This document shows positions 18,373 through 29,336 of a stretch of 64,000 nt of DNA, piece by piece; the stretch's first letter is position 1, and every line of letters begins with the position of its first letter. The DNA is from Branchinecta lynchi (lineage: Eukaryota; Arthropoda; Branchiopoda; Anostraca; Branchinectidae). Location of the stretch: assembly GCA_023053575.1 (NCBI GenBank), contig JAKZAP010000004.1, forward strand, positions 1,156,861 to 1,220,860, read 5' to 3'. The position numbers and the translations under genes were made by a program. A model generated the notes under the pieces. It ran no database searches. It was not told where the DNA came from and saw only the letters and a list, made by a program, of their open reading frames with translations.

Positions 18373-19320
18373 ACAAGAGCCACATTTTTCTACATTTTTG
18401 CAAAAAAAAAAAAATTAAGTTCGTTTACTGTATTCTTGTTCCTTTAATTTGCGCTTTCTTCTGTTGGGATATCTCCGACAGTCATGAAAATAAAACTATT
18501 GAAATACTTTGGACGGCGTTGCCTGGCCCTTGAAGTTATTTTGCAGGGTGCTATGCAGGTTAATTTGCGACATCCATTCCTGTCCACAGAAATATACTCC
18601 AAATACTTCTCTTCTCATTAGGCCTACATATAATTTCATATATAATCTAATCAGAAAAAAAGAGCAAAGGTTAAAAAAAAAGTCGGATTGATTTAATCTG
18701 ACTGTATTTTACTTATACTATTGTTTTCCCTTAGTACTGCGCATAAAGAATTGCTAGGTTTGGGTTTCATCATATTCATCGGCGCTATTCCAAAATAAAC
18801 AACGCCCGATCGATTTTTCAGATGTTTCCAATTGTGATGTTGTGGAGTACGGAATTAACCTTCTCGAAATATTTTAAGCCTAATCAGAAAGGCATGAGGG
18901 GGGGGGGGGGAGGGGTCTGGGAAGTGTTTTCTAAAATGGGACTTGGACCAGAGGAACTGAAATAGATGCTAAGTTTGCGGGCCGACTCTGCCCTTGGGGG
19001 AAAGAAGAAAATTTCTAGGGAAAGTTTAGTTGTGTTCTAGTCCCTACTTGAGCCTTACAAGTAAGTAAGTAAGTACCGTACACTTTTTTACCCATTAAGG
19101 TTTAACATAACGTGCGAAAGAGAAGAACAGAAAAATGAAAAAAGAAACAATGGAAAAATACCAAAAAGAAACGCATTAACAAGGCCTTCTATAATACAAA
19201 ACTAGGCTAACTAAAAAAAGACCGACTTCCAGGGATGCTCCGTAATTTCACTGTGTGTCACATGTGCATTTCGTGTATATCATTTGGTGGGTCAATAGGT
19301 CGAGCTAAAAGATTTGAGAA
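18373..19320. other. No gene recognised; simple repeats
   Basis: Contains a G13 run at about 18898-18910 and a short GTAA microsatellite at about 19060-19075. No coding signal. Confidence 0.4.
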
Positions 19321-19322
19321 TA

Positions 19323-19670
19323 GTTGCGTTTTTGATCTGAATCCTCAGTTGTCGCTTCTGAGTTTTGGATTCTCGCACAAATTACCGTCTTTGCTCCTCT
19401 CGCTTCTCCATTCTCGCTTTGACAAAAACATTAATTAATTTATTATGATACAATAAACATTAATTTTGCAACTCGTCTGCAACTGGCTATACCTGTTTAT
19501 TCATATTGAGCATCCGCACTCTGTTGACCAATAAGGGAGGAGCTTTTCCGTCCTCGATTCTGACAAAATCGCAAGAAAAGGAGAATTTCGCTTCATCTGG
19601 ATAGTCAAAAAACGCGAATTAGGAGAATTGCGAGGAGAATCACGAGGAGAGTTCGGATCAGAAACGCAAC
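19323..19670. mobile_element. MITE with GTTGCGTTT ends, 348 bp, copy 1
   Basis: The left end (GTTGCGTTTTTGATCTGAATC) and the reverse of the right end (GTTGCGTTTCTGATCCGAAC) are inverted repeats of about 22 bp, flanked by TA. A related, longer copy lies at 49606-50159 and shares internal blocks such as GAGCATCCGCACTCTGTTGACC. Confidence 0.75.
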
Positions 19671-19870
19671 TAATAAATACTTCTGGCGATGGTCGATGGA
19701 AAAGTAGAATCTGGTTAATATTGTGGGGAAGAAAATTTTTACTGACCTTTGTTTTGAGCACCGTGAGCTTTTTGGGGGGCAAAGCATTTTCACCTTTTGG
19801 TGTATTATTGTATGCATGTATGTATATTCTTTATAACCCCTTACATTCAAACTGAACTAGAACGGAATAA

Positions 19871-20537
19871 ATGGAAGAAAAAGAAATAAAGAACAAAAGA
19901 ACAAACTTAAACGTAAAAAAATGTGAATATCTGTCTTTTAACTCCGGGCCATCCGCGTCTCTAAATTGCTTGAAGTTTTCTATTCCAAGTGTTGATTCTA
20001 TTCGGTTGTTGGGTATTACCATTACTAAAAATATTCGTTCTTTCCGATCCCGGACGGTTTCCGATTGTCGACTAAAAATTCAACTGGGTTATTCGAAAAT
20101 TGTTGCTAACAGGGGGAAATACAATTGGAAAGCTCTTAGCAAACTATACTGTTCCTTCTGTGACCATTCTATTCTTTTTTTTTATCTGGTGTCTATCCTG
20201 TTTTAAAGAAAAAGGATATTAAAGCTATGCGATCCTCTTATTTTCGCTTTTGTAAATTTCTTCTTTTTCTCCCTTCTTGGCAAAGAAATTCCAAAATTAT
20301 TAGTAATTACTCGCTACCGAATATCACGGAGAAATTGTCTGTTCTCGACAGAAAACTGTCCGAAACGGCGTACGCGCTTCTGTCGCCCTCTCATGGGCTT
20401 ATTCGTCTGTTTGACTCTTAAGTAGATTTTGTTTGTATGTGTAGTGTTTTGCCTAATTATGTCTTCATATATTCTTTTGTACTCCACTGTTTTCGTCTTG
20501 TACGATTCGTGGGTTAAAAATAAAATATTATTAATTA
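19871..20537 (+). mobile_element. LINE 3' fragment, decayed reverse-transcriptase C-terminus
   Basis: Frames at 19871-20206 and 20227-20421 give RT-type C-terminal text (NVKKCEYLSFNSG, SIRLLGITIT, then SYFRFCKFLLFLPSWQRNSK) split by a frame change near 20165-20215. The fragment ends in an AATAAAATATTATTAATT tail near 20537. It is related to the minus-strand fragment at 20602-20856 and is a different lineage from the LINE at 9585. Non-functional. Confidence 0.6.
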
Positions 20538-20601
20538 GCGATCAATGACAAAATGTATACAGATAGATGAAGTAAAACACAAAGGGTTAGTTAATCAGTG
20601 G

Positions 20602-20856
20602 TCATCCGTTGGGGAAAAGTACTGGTAACCACGGGTGTGCGGCCGTTCCAAGAACTTTTTGAATTAACTTATCTACAGCCTCGTTGGGTTCTACCATGCT
20701 GAATTTTCTTATTAGGTAACTGCTGCGTGTCCACGGTGGCATTTTTAGCAAATATTTTAGGGAACGAAAATAAAGCCACCGGACTCGAGACTGCTTAGTA
20801 GTCGTGAATATTTCCCAAAATCGAGCCTGATATAAAAGTGTTTTTTTCCCCGCCAT
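20602..20856 (-). mobile_element. LINE C-terminal fragment, opposite orientation
   Basis: The encoded text LYFRSLKYLLKMPPWTRSSY and FSMVEPNEAVDKLIQKVLGT is alignable by eye with the SYFRFCKFLLFLPSWQRNSK part of the neighbouring plus-strand fragment, so both come from one retrotransposon lineage. The two copies lie tail to tail. Very short and certainly dead. Confidence 0.5.
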
Positions 20857-20971
20857 GGCCCATAGACTTGTTGGGAAGAAATTCCCTCACTCATTCATTC
20901 ATACCTCTAGTGTATTATCTCTTTCACTTTTATATACAAAAAAAAAATCATTTTACTCAACGACTTGCTAA

Positions 20972-21065
20972 TGTAGTAGTAGTAGTAGTAGTTTATTACG
21001 CTAAAGCCTTGCGGCCATGGTAATCACAAAACAAGAACAACATTCACAAATGTTACATACACAAT
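20972..21065 (-). repeat. LINE 3'-tail fragment with GTA microsatellite
   Basis: On the minus strand CCGCAAGGCTTTAGCGTAATAAA runs into a (TAC)n tail. The same GCCGYAAGGCT...GTAATAAA tail occurs on the plus strand at about 45390-45420, pointing to a retrotransposon 3' end. Confidence 0.5.
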
Positions 21066-21224
21066 CGAAACCTTAAATTGTACTAAACTATAGAAAGTGC
21101 TCCCTCTGCGACATTCCCATACAGACAAAGCCTCCAAGATCTTTCCATATTCAGTTCGAATTATTTATCTTGATATTATAACCGAGGGGTTGCTCACTCC
21201 CAAAAACGATGTACACCAAGTGGC

Positions 21225-21407
21225 GCGTGCCGCGGTGCCGAGCCGGTGCCGCGGTGCCGTGTCGGTGCCGTGCCGGTGCCGGTGCCGCGGTGCCGTGCCG
21301 GTGCCGTGCCGGTGCCGAGCCGGTGCCGTGCCGGTGCCGAGCCGGTGCCGTGCCGGTGCCGTGCCGGTGCCGAGCCGGTGCCGTGCCGGTGCCGTGCCGG
21401 TGCCGAG
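21225..21407 (+). repeat. GC-rich minisatellite, GGTGCCGTGCC type
   Basis: About 180 bp of GGTGCC/GTGCCG/GAGCCG variants with 6- and 12-bp periodicity. Because the period is a multiple of three, all plus-strand frames stay open and give Arg-Cys-Ala/Gly-Ala-Val-Pro repeats. These frames are not genes. Confidence 0.95.
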
Positions 21408-22620
21408 GTTTTTTTTACTTCAAATTACAGTATTGTGATAAAGCACGATTTCTGATGTACATGTAAACAAATTTCATCAGATATTGGCCGAGAATGAAGT
21501 CGGCAATGTGTGTTGAATACAAGAGCTAGCAGCTCATATGGTACTTGCAAGGCTGGGTCAGAGGATGAAATTTAGGAATTTGTAAATTCTTGGGTTTCTT
21601 GTGTTTAATTATAAGCCATACCCTTGAAATAAGAATGATTGTGGGCCCTTGGAAATCAAGAGAATGATCTGGTGAAAAGTATTTTATTTTTGCACTTTAA
21701 GGGCACTAGAAATTCATGTGAAAGCAAAACCCTTTAGGCAAAAGTGACTATGGGCTCATGGGGATCACGTAGTTGTATATTTTGCTCAAACTAATGCAAC
21801 CTATAATACTAATGCAGCCTACTTCCGTAATCATTACATATATTTCTAAACCCGGAGACCCACGTTTCGTGCGGTACATTCTAACCCCTCTAACAAAACC
21901 TCGCTGATTTTCTCACTTGCCGTGTTTTGCTACCTTCGATGTGTATCACGCTGTCGACGGTTCGAGACGGTTGCGCGACGGTTGTCTGCGAGAATTTTTT
22001 CCATCAGGAAAATCGGTTATGCAAATTGTTTCCCTGTTTCGCTAGAAGTCAACGGGTCTCGGAAAAGGCTTAAAACAGCCAAAACAGTTAGTTATTTATT
22101 GAAAGCACAGCATAGTTAAAGTATTCAAATACTTTAAAATACTGTAAGTTGAAGAGTGATTAGTGCGAGGGGTCCTTTAAGGGAGCTGGAAATTCATTTT
22201 GAAGCAAAACCCTTGTTTCACAAATAATCATGGGCTCATGGGGATCATGAAAATATATGTTTTGCTCCAAAGTATTTTCTGTACTTTCTGGTTGTGATGA
22301 GTACTTTAAGGAATGTGGTTGGCTCTATAAAAGAATTTATGAACCAATCTTTTCCTTCCATGACTACCTACTTAGGCTAACTGGTACATATATTTAGCCA
22401 CAGCAAGTGCATGAAAATGGCAAAGTTCGAAGCACGAACGTTCAAATAAGCATACCTCTATTGCACTCCCAGAGTGTCTGATGGGGAAATTGACTTTTTC
22501 CAAGTTAAATATGCCTGCCAAATATCATTCTTAGCACACTCTACAGATATAAAAAAAAGATTGGTCGCCACTGAATTACCTTCACCAGAAGCAAAATATA
22601 CTGAAGCTGACTCAAGTTTT
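21408..22620. other. No gene; short duplicated block
   Basis: A stretch of about 95 bp at 21698-21790 (CTTTAAGGGCACTAGAAATTC to CTCATGGGGATCA) recurs at 22176-22270. Otherwise unremarkable. Confidence 0.5.
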
Positions 22621-22621
22621 G

Positions 22622-23226
22622 GGCGATATTCGATACCGATAACGATATATCCATGTATCGGACAAAATATCGATATCGAAAGTAAATATCGATATCGATA
22701 ACGATATTTGTTCATTCGTAAAGATTGCAATTAATCCAACATAACCCACACTTATATATACGAAATTGGAGCAATGTGTATTCCGCAATTCCTTTCTTAT
22801 TTATCCGGAGTTCGAGATGATCCAGTATGCGATATATCGGATATCGATCGATCGATATATCGCACCAAATATCGATATCGAAACGTAAATATCGCTATCG
22901 AAAACGATATTTGTTCATCGTAATTATTGTAAATAATCCGAACTAACCTACACTTATATATCCGAAATTGGACAATATGTTTTCCCTAATTCATTTCTCA
23001 TTTATTCTGAGTTTGAAATGATCCAAGATGCTATTTAATGAAAATTTGGTTCTTAGATTTTGGCGAAACGAAGCATGGTAAGCAAATATCAATATCGATA
23101 TATCGATTATCGAATATCGAAAGTGAAAATATCGATATATCGATTGTTGAATATCGAAAGCGGAAATATCGATATATCGATTATCTAATATCGAAAGTGA
23201 AAATATCGATATATCGAAAAATCCAA
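22622..23226 (+). repeat. TATCGATA-rich tandem array
   Basis: Two direct copies of an approximately 200-bp unit (from about 22672 and about 22872) contain clusters of ATCGATATCGATAACGATAT. They are followed at 23085-23220 by three to four copies of a roughly 42-bp unit with AAATATCGATATATCGATT. The eight-base palindrome TATCGATA, the DREF/DRE core known from insects, occurs several times. Whether any factor binds is unknown. Confidence 0.85.
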
Positions 23227-23434
23227 GTATCGCCAAGCACCAGTACCAAACCATGGTTGACCACTTTGCGCATTTGGTCAACAGCATCTCCTCATATCTA
23301 GTTCAGCTTCTTCTTCGGTTGCATGTTTTCAATAATTCTTTCATTCAAGTACCTTCGTTATTGGGCGCCAGATACCAGATACCAGATGGCGAAGAGTAAT
23401 CTGCAGAAAATTTGTCCGTGGCCGGAAAAATTGT

Positions 23435-23666
23435 CGCCGGTGCCGTGCGGTGCCGTGCCGGTGCCATGCCGGTGCCGTGCGGTGCCGTGCCGGTGCCGTG
23501 CGGTGCCGTGCCGGTGCCGAGCCGGTGCCGCGGTGTTGCACCGTTGCCGTGCCTTTGCCGTGCCGGTGCCGCGGTGCCGTGCATTTGCCGTGCCGGTGCC
23601 GCGGTGCCGTGCCGGTGCCGTGCCGGTGCCGCGGTGCCGTGCCGGTGCCGTGTCGGTGCCGTGTCG
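23435..23666 (+). repeat. Second GGTGCC minisatellite
   Basis: About 230 bp with the same repeat chemistry as 21225-21407 and the same strand orientation. Open frames on both strands here (for example 23323-23802 and 23358-23966) are by-products of the period. Confidence 0.95.
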
Positions 23667-23700
23667 AGGTGTACACCGGTGGCGGAGAGTGAGCAACCCC

Positions 23701-24789
23701 TTGATTATAACACAAATTATTGATTTGCCTTTATGTATATTGACGTATTCAACACGCCATTTCCCCAAGCCACGATATGTGTTGATATTTGAAATAAACT
23801 GAAACAAAAACTGAATTCCAAGAAAAATGTTTCTCCGAACCTCTGTACCAACCATTCTTTCCCCCCGTACTCCACCCCAAAAACCTCCATCCTTAAATCT
23901 TTTAGTTCTTTGCAATCGTTCATAAAATGTTGGGTATTTTCTAGCGCCTCCCCACACATCGGGCAAGAGGAAAGACCATCGGATACCCTAGCTTTTCCTA
24001 GCCCGATGAAAAATTTGTTAGTAGTATGAAGTTGTACGAAAAAGTAGCATGGAGTACTAACTGATGCTACTACGTGCTTCTACTTCAAGGCTACCGTGTT
24101 ACTGTATTCTACTACATGCTACTGTTAGCAAGACTGGATGCTCCTAGAGCAAGATAGAATGCTAGTGGATACTACTACTTAAGATTGGCCCAGTGTGAGA
24201 CACATTAAATGATAGTACTCTTTACTATTACATATCACTAGATGCAACTTTTTCATACAACTATCATACAACTACGCAGGCTGCACATTTTTCATCGGGA
24301 GGTATTTTCTTCTTTGATCACCCTTTAAATCTGCATGAGTCACATGCTCTGTTTACTCCCGTTCCGCCCTCACACCGCCTGCTCAGGTGTCTCGTTATTG
24401 TTTTCTTGAATCAGATGAGGCGGAGGCGTTCCCTAACTAACCACCCGTTGGAGCCTCTGAATATTTTGAAAACGTTTCCACTGGCTCTTTTCCACCTGAA
24501 ATCCTAGGCTAACTTTAGCCTGCCTCCCCAGCTTCAGTCCATTCGCCCGCTAAGCCTCTCCGTGGTGTCTGATCTGGAGTTAGTGTCAATCCTAAGTGCG
24601 CTCAGATATTCGAAAAGTTCGTGAAAGTAAATTGATTGGTACGAATTGTGGGACGTATGTGAGGTAACACTATAGCTAGTATAGCTTTGATTTACACAAA
24701 TTTTGATATGTTTTTTAACGTAGGACCCACTTGAATCCTCCTCCGATTTTTTGTTTGCAAACACATACCGTAACCATTCTTACTCATCC
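23701..24789. other. No gene recognised
   Basis: Host sequence with a region of repeated ACTACT/TACTAC strings (24040-24180). No supported coding frame. Confidence 0.4.
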
Positions 24790-25253
24790 TTAAAGTTTAA
24801 CTGAAAAGCCACCTTATTTTTGTATCGTTCAACTGAATACATTGCATTATTTGGATTGTGTTAAGGAACTTTTTATATATTTCACTATTTGCTCTAGTAT
24901 AACGTCCAGAATATCTGCGGCCGTCCTCACAACGCAGAATTCTACGATAACGCGAAAAATCTGAACCTCAATTCAAACGAGGCTTGTCAGTGGCCAGTGG
25001 TGAGCTAGGTGATCACTACTCACTGCGTGAACACTTATTTTTCGTAAATCGCTTTTGTCAAGCATACACACAGATAAAAGCGCATAGAAGTACCACGTAT
25101 CTGAGAGGGAAATTCCACTATATCAAAATTAATTATTCGTGAAAAGCGAAGCAACGAAGTAACGCATTTTCTTGGGATCTTCGTGCCACTTTAAGTGAAT
25201 AAGTGATGGATAAATAGATTATCCTACCTCAGCCCTTTTCAGTTAAACTTTAA
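24790..25253. mobile_element. TTAA-flanked TIR element, copy 1
   Basis: The left end TTAAAGTTTAACTGAAAAG and the right end CTTTTCAGTTAAACTTTAA are exact inverted repeats of 19 bp including TTAA, the target of piggyBac-type transposases. It shares internal text (AGAATATCTGCGGCC) with copy 3. No coding capacity. Confidence 0.8.
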
Positions 25254-25270
25254 GTTAAGTGTCTTAATTA

Positions 25271-25756
25271 TTAAAGTTTAACTGAACAGGCAACTTATTT
25301 TTACATCTTAGATTCAAATACATTTAATTATTACAACACCTATTGGGGATTTTCATTCTGTCCACAGTAGTCTTCAGTAGGGACGTTGGGAATGTGGACG
25401 CTTTCCCATGGTGAATCCGTCCACAATTCGCCCGCGAAAATCACTGCACTATCACTACACAAGACACCTCACTCTCTAGCCCTAGTTTTTTGGCACTGCA
25501 GATTGCAGACACTTCTTTGTTTATTTGATACACAATTTATTTACTCGTTTGCTGCTGGTATTGTTGCCAAATGTTCCAGGCACCAAAGAGATATCACAAA
25601 AACGGGGAGAGCGGCAAGCACAATGGGATAATCGATTATTTGGAAATATCAGAAAAACCAACTAACGCTTTTTCATCGGGTTTTCAAGATTACTTAAGCG
25701 AACAAGTGATGGGTAACTAGACTGTAGTATCCTAGCCCTTTTCGGTTAAACTTTAA
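25271..25756. mobile_element. TTAA-flanked TIR element, copy 2
   Basis: The left end TTAAAGTTTAACTGAACAG and the right end CTTTTCGGTTAAACTTTAA form the inverted pair. It starts 18 bp after copy 1. The central part differs from copies 1 and 3, but the right 90 bp (TTTTCATCGGGTTTTCAAG to the end) is shared. Confidence 0.7.
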
Positions 25757-26498
25757 CGGCTTTAACAGCAGAGAGTCGCCTTTCTTTAAGATTTACAAAG
25801 CTTCATCAGATTTAAGTAAATTAATGATAGATCTTTAGTCTTTGCAGTATGGACATTTGGGACGTATGTAAAGTGTTGGAAGGTAATATAGTCTTTGGTT
25901 TGCAGGTATTTGCCTCTCAGTTTAACATAGGATACATTTAATAGTCCTTGAGACTGGGATGGTTGTGACTAACGGCTAAAAATGTAAAGTTAGTTACGAT
26001 GTTTGGAGCGATATTTCGTTCCTTCCTCGTCACGAGGACATCGTGGCTGAGTTCCTTTTTTAGCCATGTTTAAATATATAGGATGCATTGTTTACTGTTA
26101 CTCCGACTGGAACCGATGAATATGATGAAATTCAAGCTAGCAAATAATAAAGGACTGTCATGAGCGCAAAAATGTAATTTAAACACTGTAATTTTGTTTA
26201 ATCTGTTTCTTTTTTTTTGCTGTAGGTTTTACATCCCCGAATGGCAAAACTACGTCTTCCGATAGTATCGCAGCCATTTTACATTACTTTTAGAACCGAG
26301 CTACTCCAAAATATGAAAAATAATTGTCACAAATAGGCAGCAGAACGCATATGAATTCATTCTTTGTGTCAAAAGAAACCTGAAAGCTCCGAAATTTAGA
26401 TAAGTGTTCACTGAAGCATAGGCCTACATATGTTGTCGGAAAGTGGTGTTAGCTTGTCGAGCCTTGTCATACTCATTCCCAACATCCCCTGAATTTGC
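25757..26498. other. No gene recognised
   Basis: About 740 bp of unremarkable sequence between two members of the TTAA repeat family. Confidence 0.4.
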
Positions 26499-27219
26499 TT
26501 AAAGTTTTAACGGAGAAACCAACTTATTTTTGTATCATTTAATCAAATACACTGAACTATTTGGATTCTGCAAAGGGATTTTTTTTATTTTCCTAGTTAT
26601 TAGGTACAGAATATCTGCGGCCATCCCCACAGTGTAAATTCTACTATGAGGCGGGAAATTTTAATCTCAACACACACGCGGCTTTATAGTTGGCAGTGGT
26701 GAGATCGGTGAAGATTGCTTACTGCCCGAATACAAAAAAAAATCATAAATCTTTTCGTAAGGGTTTCAGGGTTTAATGGAAAAATTGCCACAATAGCAAA
26801 AGCTAATTAATAGGCAACAAAGAGAAAATAAATAAGCACACATTTATAACTAACAACATCTAAACAATTTACCATCAACAACACAACTTAAGACGAAATA
26901 CAGAGACAAATCAACAGGCACGAATGAACACCAAACGTGAAATTTTAATGGTTATTTAAATAATTAGTAACAAGTGGAGAGAATGAGTGGAGCCGACGGG
27001 CGGTACTTGATGCTGGAAACGGCTTGAGTAAATTTGAATGTCTCGTTGAGTAAGTGGGTTCAGGGAGTTTAAAGGCATACGAAAAATATACAAGCGCATA
27101 GAGGTACCACAAATCAACAGTGAAGGAACGAATTTTCAGCGGGTCTTCAAGCCAATTTAAATGAACAAGGGATTGGTAACTAGATTGTCCTATCCTAGCC
27201 CTTTTCGGTTAAAATTTAA
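26499..27219. mobile_element. TTAA-flanked TIR element, copy 3
   Basis: Left end TTAAAGTTTTAACGGAGAAA and right end CTTTTCGGTTAAAATTTAAA are decayed versions of the family ends. Its interior (about 26750-27060) also resembles 45436-45720, including GTTTAATG-x-AAAATTGCCACA and GAGTGGAGCCGACG, so a second repeat lies nested inside it. Confidence 0.6.
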
Positions 27220-28299
27220 ATTAGTTACGATTTCCACAATAACATCACTCTTGTCCCTAATGCAGCAGCAACGATCTGAATTAAAATCCACGAAAAACTT
27301 CAAATATGTTTCGACCCAGATTAAAGGTCGTGGTAGACATTTTTTGAGCCAAAACGCATAACTTCGAATTATGTTTCGACCCAGATTAGGCGGTCATCCT
27401 AGACACCTAGTGAGGCAAAACGCATTCTCAGGCATAATACAAACAAAATAATTAAAAAAGAAACTAAGTTCGAACATTTTAGTATCAAAGCCCGGAAGAA
27501 TCTTCAGCGTCTGCTTGAAGCAAGCCTACCTTCTCAGGTGGGTCGTCTTCAGTATCAGCCAGTATCAGGCATTTATCATTCTTCTCCTGCATCACAACCA
27601 AGTTCCAGCGAGAACAGAAATAAAAAGAAAAGGAGACATTGAAATTAAAAAAAATCATAGATGGCATCATTCATTCATTCCTTTCAAGCACCCGTGAAAT
27701 GACGATCTTCTACTGATTCTTTTACGAAGATGTCTGCCCATTTTTGCTACCAGACCTTCTTTAAGGTCTTTCTTTTCTTTCTTCGAGACCCCAAACAACT
27801 TTTTACCGTGGTGTTTTGATTATTAGGCTACATTAGAACTTGCGTTTGTATCATACTATCTGTGGACAATTTCGCGGTGAAAATAGTTCTAGACATTTGG
27901 CGCAATGGCTCGAACCAGACTCGCACCAGTCCAAACTTGCTCCAGTCTCTCTACCAGCCAAAATTTAAGGCATGAAACATTCTTGTCCTACATGACAGGC
28001 ATTAGCTAGCAGGCACGAAAATGAAAATTAAAGAAGACATTGAAAACATTCGTTGGTTTCAGTTCAGTTTTTTTTACTAAATAATTAAAGGTCCAGAGCC
28101 CGTCCGAGAAGACAAATTCGTTGTGCACGGGATGGAAGAACTTCTTTAACTAAATGCAACATTTATAATTCAGTATATGCCATTCATACTAATGGGAATG
28201 TGCGTGTTCTCCTGTCAGCACCCGGTCCCCAACACTACCCGGTGACACGTCCAGCGAAACCAACAATAATGATAAAAAAAAAAAAAAAAAATTAGAGGT
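27220..28299. other. No gene; short 62-bp duplication
   Basis: Two tandem units starting at TATGTTTCGACCCAGATTA (27306 and 27368) are each about 62 bp long. The remainder to 28299 shows only an A17 run near 28275. Confidence 0.5.
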
Positions 28300-29107
28300 A
28301 TTAAGATCCGTCCGTCTGTCTGTCCGTCCTTCCGTCGGTCTGTCCGCCCGTCTGTCAGCATGATAACTCTCGAAGGGAATGCGAAAATTTTGACGAAACT
28401 TGGTGCGAGGATTCTTTGAGTCGAGGGGAAGTTTGAGTTCGTAGATGGGCTGTGTAGCCCTACATTAAGGGGTTGGAGAGGGGGTCCAAATTAGGGGCAA
28501 ACAAAATATTTTTAAACAGCTAATGAGATAGTCGATAGGGGTAAGAAGACATGCTGAAAACAGTTATGAAACCACTTTCTTGCTGAACAAGTAGTTAGCC
28601 CGGAATCCGGTTATAACCGGAAAATTTGCTGAAAGCAAAACTTTTATTTAGAGTTGATTATATGTCCGATTTAGGGGTAAGAACAGATGATGAATCCGTA
28701 CATGACAATCTTTTTTTACCCGAACATATAGTTCGCCCGGGATCAGGCAGAAACTGGAAAATGTGTTATAAGATACACTATATTCGTTATTGAGCTTTAT
28801 TTTTTTTACTGGATAAGCAGTTCGCATGGAATTCGGCCGAAACCGAAAATTTGGCAGGAGTAAGGCAGGAAGTTTCAATCAGTTTCTTCAAAATCGACGA
28901 GACTTACAGGGGCAAACACACATGCTGAATCCATATCTGAACTTGGTTTTCTCAGATGATTAGCTAGTTGGCCTTAATCTGTTTCTAAATTTTAATAGCA
29001 AAATGTTCAACGAGTCTGGCGAAGATTAGATCTGGCGAAGACAAGAGCCGATTGTCTCCCACAAATATTAAATTTGTGGGATCCCATCGAAACCTTTGAT
29101 CTTGTTC
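28300..29107 (+). repeat. Dispersed repeat family, copy B
   Basis: Same order as the copies at 13.7 and 40.4 kb: CCGTCCGTCTGTC stretch, GATAACTCTCGAAGGG, GATGGGCTGTGTAGCCC, subunits with CCGGAATCCGGTTATAACCGG, and the terminal TTGTGGGATCCCATCGAAAC. The first 40 bp of the family are missing. Confidence 0.8.
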
Positions 29108-29336
29108 ACTTGATCTGCTGACCTCATAATTTGCTGGCACAGTAGTGGTGTAATTGCTCCTTTTCAGAATATCAGAATTGGGTATTTCCTGGAATAATCT
29201 AATCTGTTCGGCTCCGGGAAGAAATGTGATACCATATTCCCAATTAGATTGGGGACATTTGACGTGGCACTTCGTCCTTGGCTATAGCTTTTACTCAGTT
29301 CACGGAAGTTCGCAGTAACATTTCTTATTCTTTCAG

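Larger units (their letters stand above)
21186..23700. mobile_element. Possible 2.5-kb element with 14-bp perfect terminal inverted repeats
   Basis: GGGGTTGCTCACTC at 21186-21199 and its exact reverse complement at 23687-23700 bound a region holding two GGTGCC minisatellites and the TATCGATA array. GTGTACACC or a near form lies just inside both ends. The flanks show similar strings (TTGATATTATAAC left, TTGATTATAAC right), a possible imperfect target duplication. The minisatellites are in direct, not inverted, orientation, so this is not a simple inverted-arm element. Confidence 0.4.

Noticed and set aside
21097..21466. Three overlapping plus-strand ORFs with Arg-Cys-Ala-Gly-Ala-Val-Pro repeats
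   Set aside because: The GGTGCC minisatellite period is a multiple of three and lacks stop codons in several frames, so the ORFs follow automatically. No non-repeat coding sequence surrounds them.
23323..23966. Long ORFs on both strands across the second minisatellite
   Set aside because: Same artefact as the first minisatellite; open in four or more frames at once.
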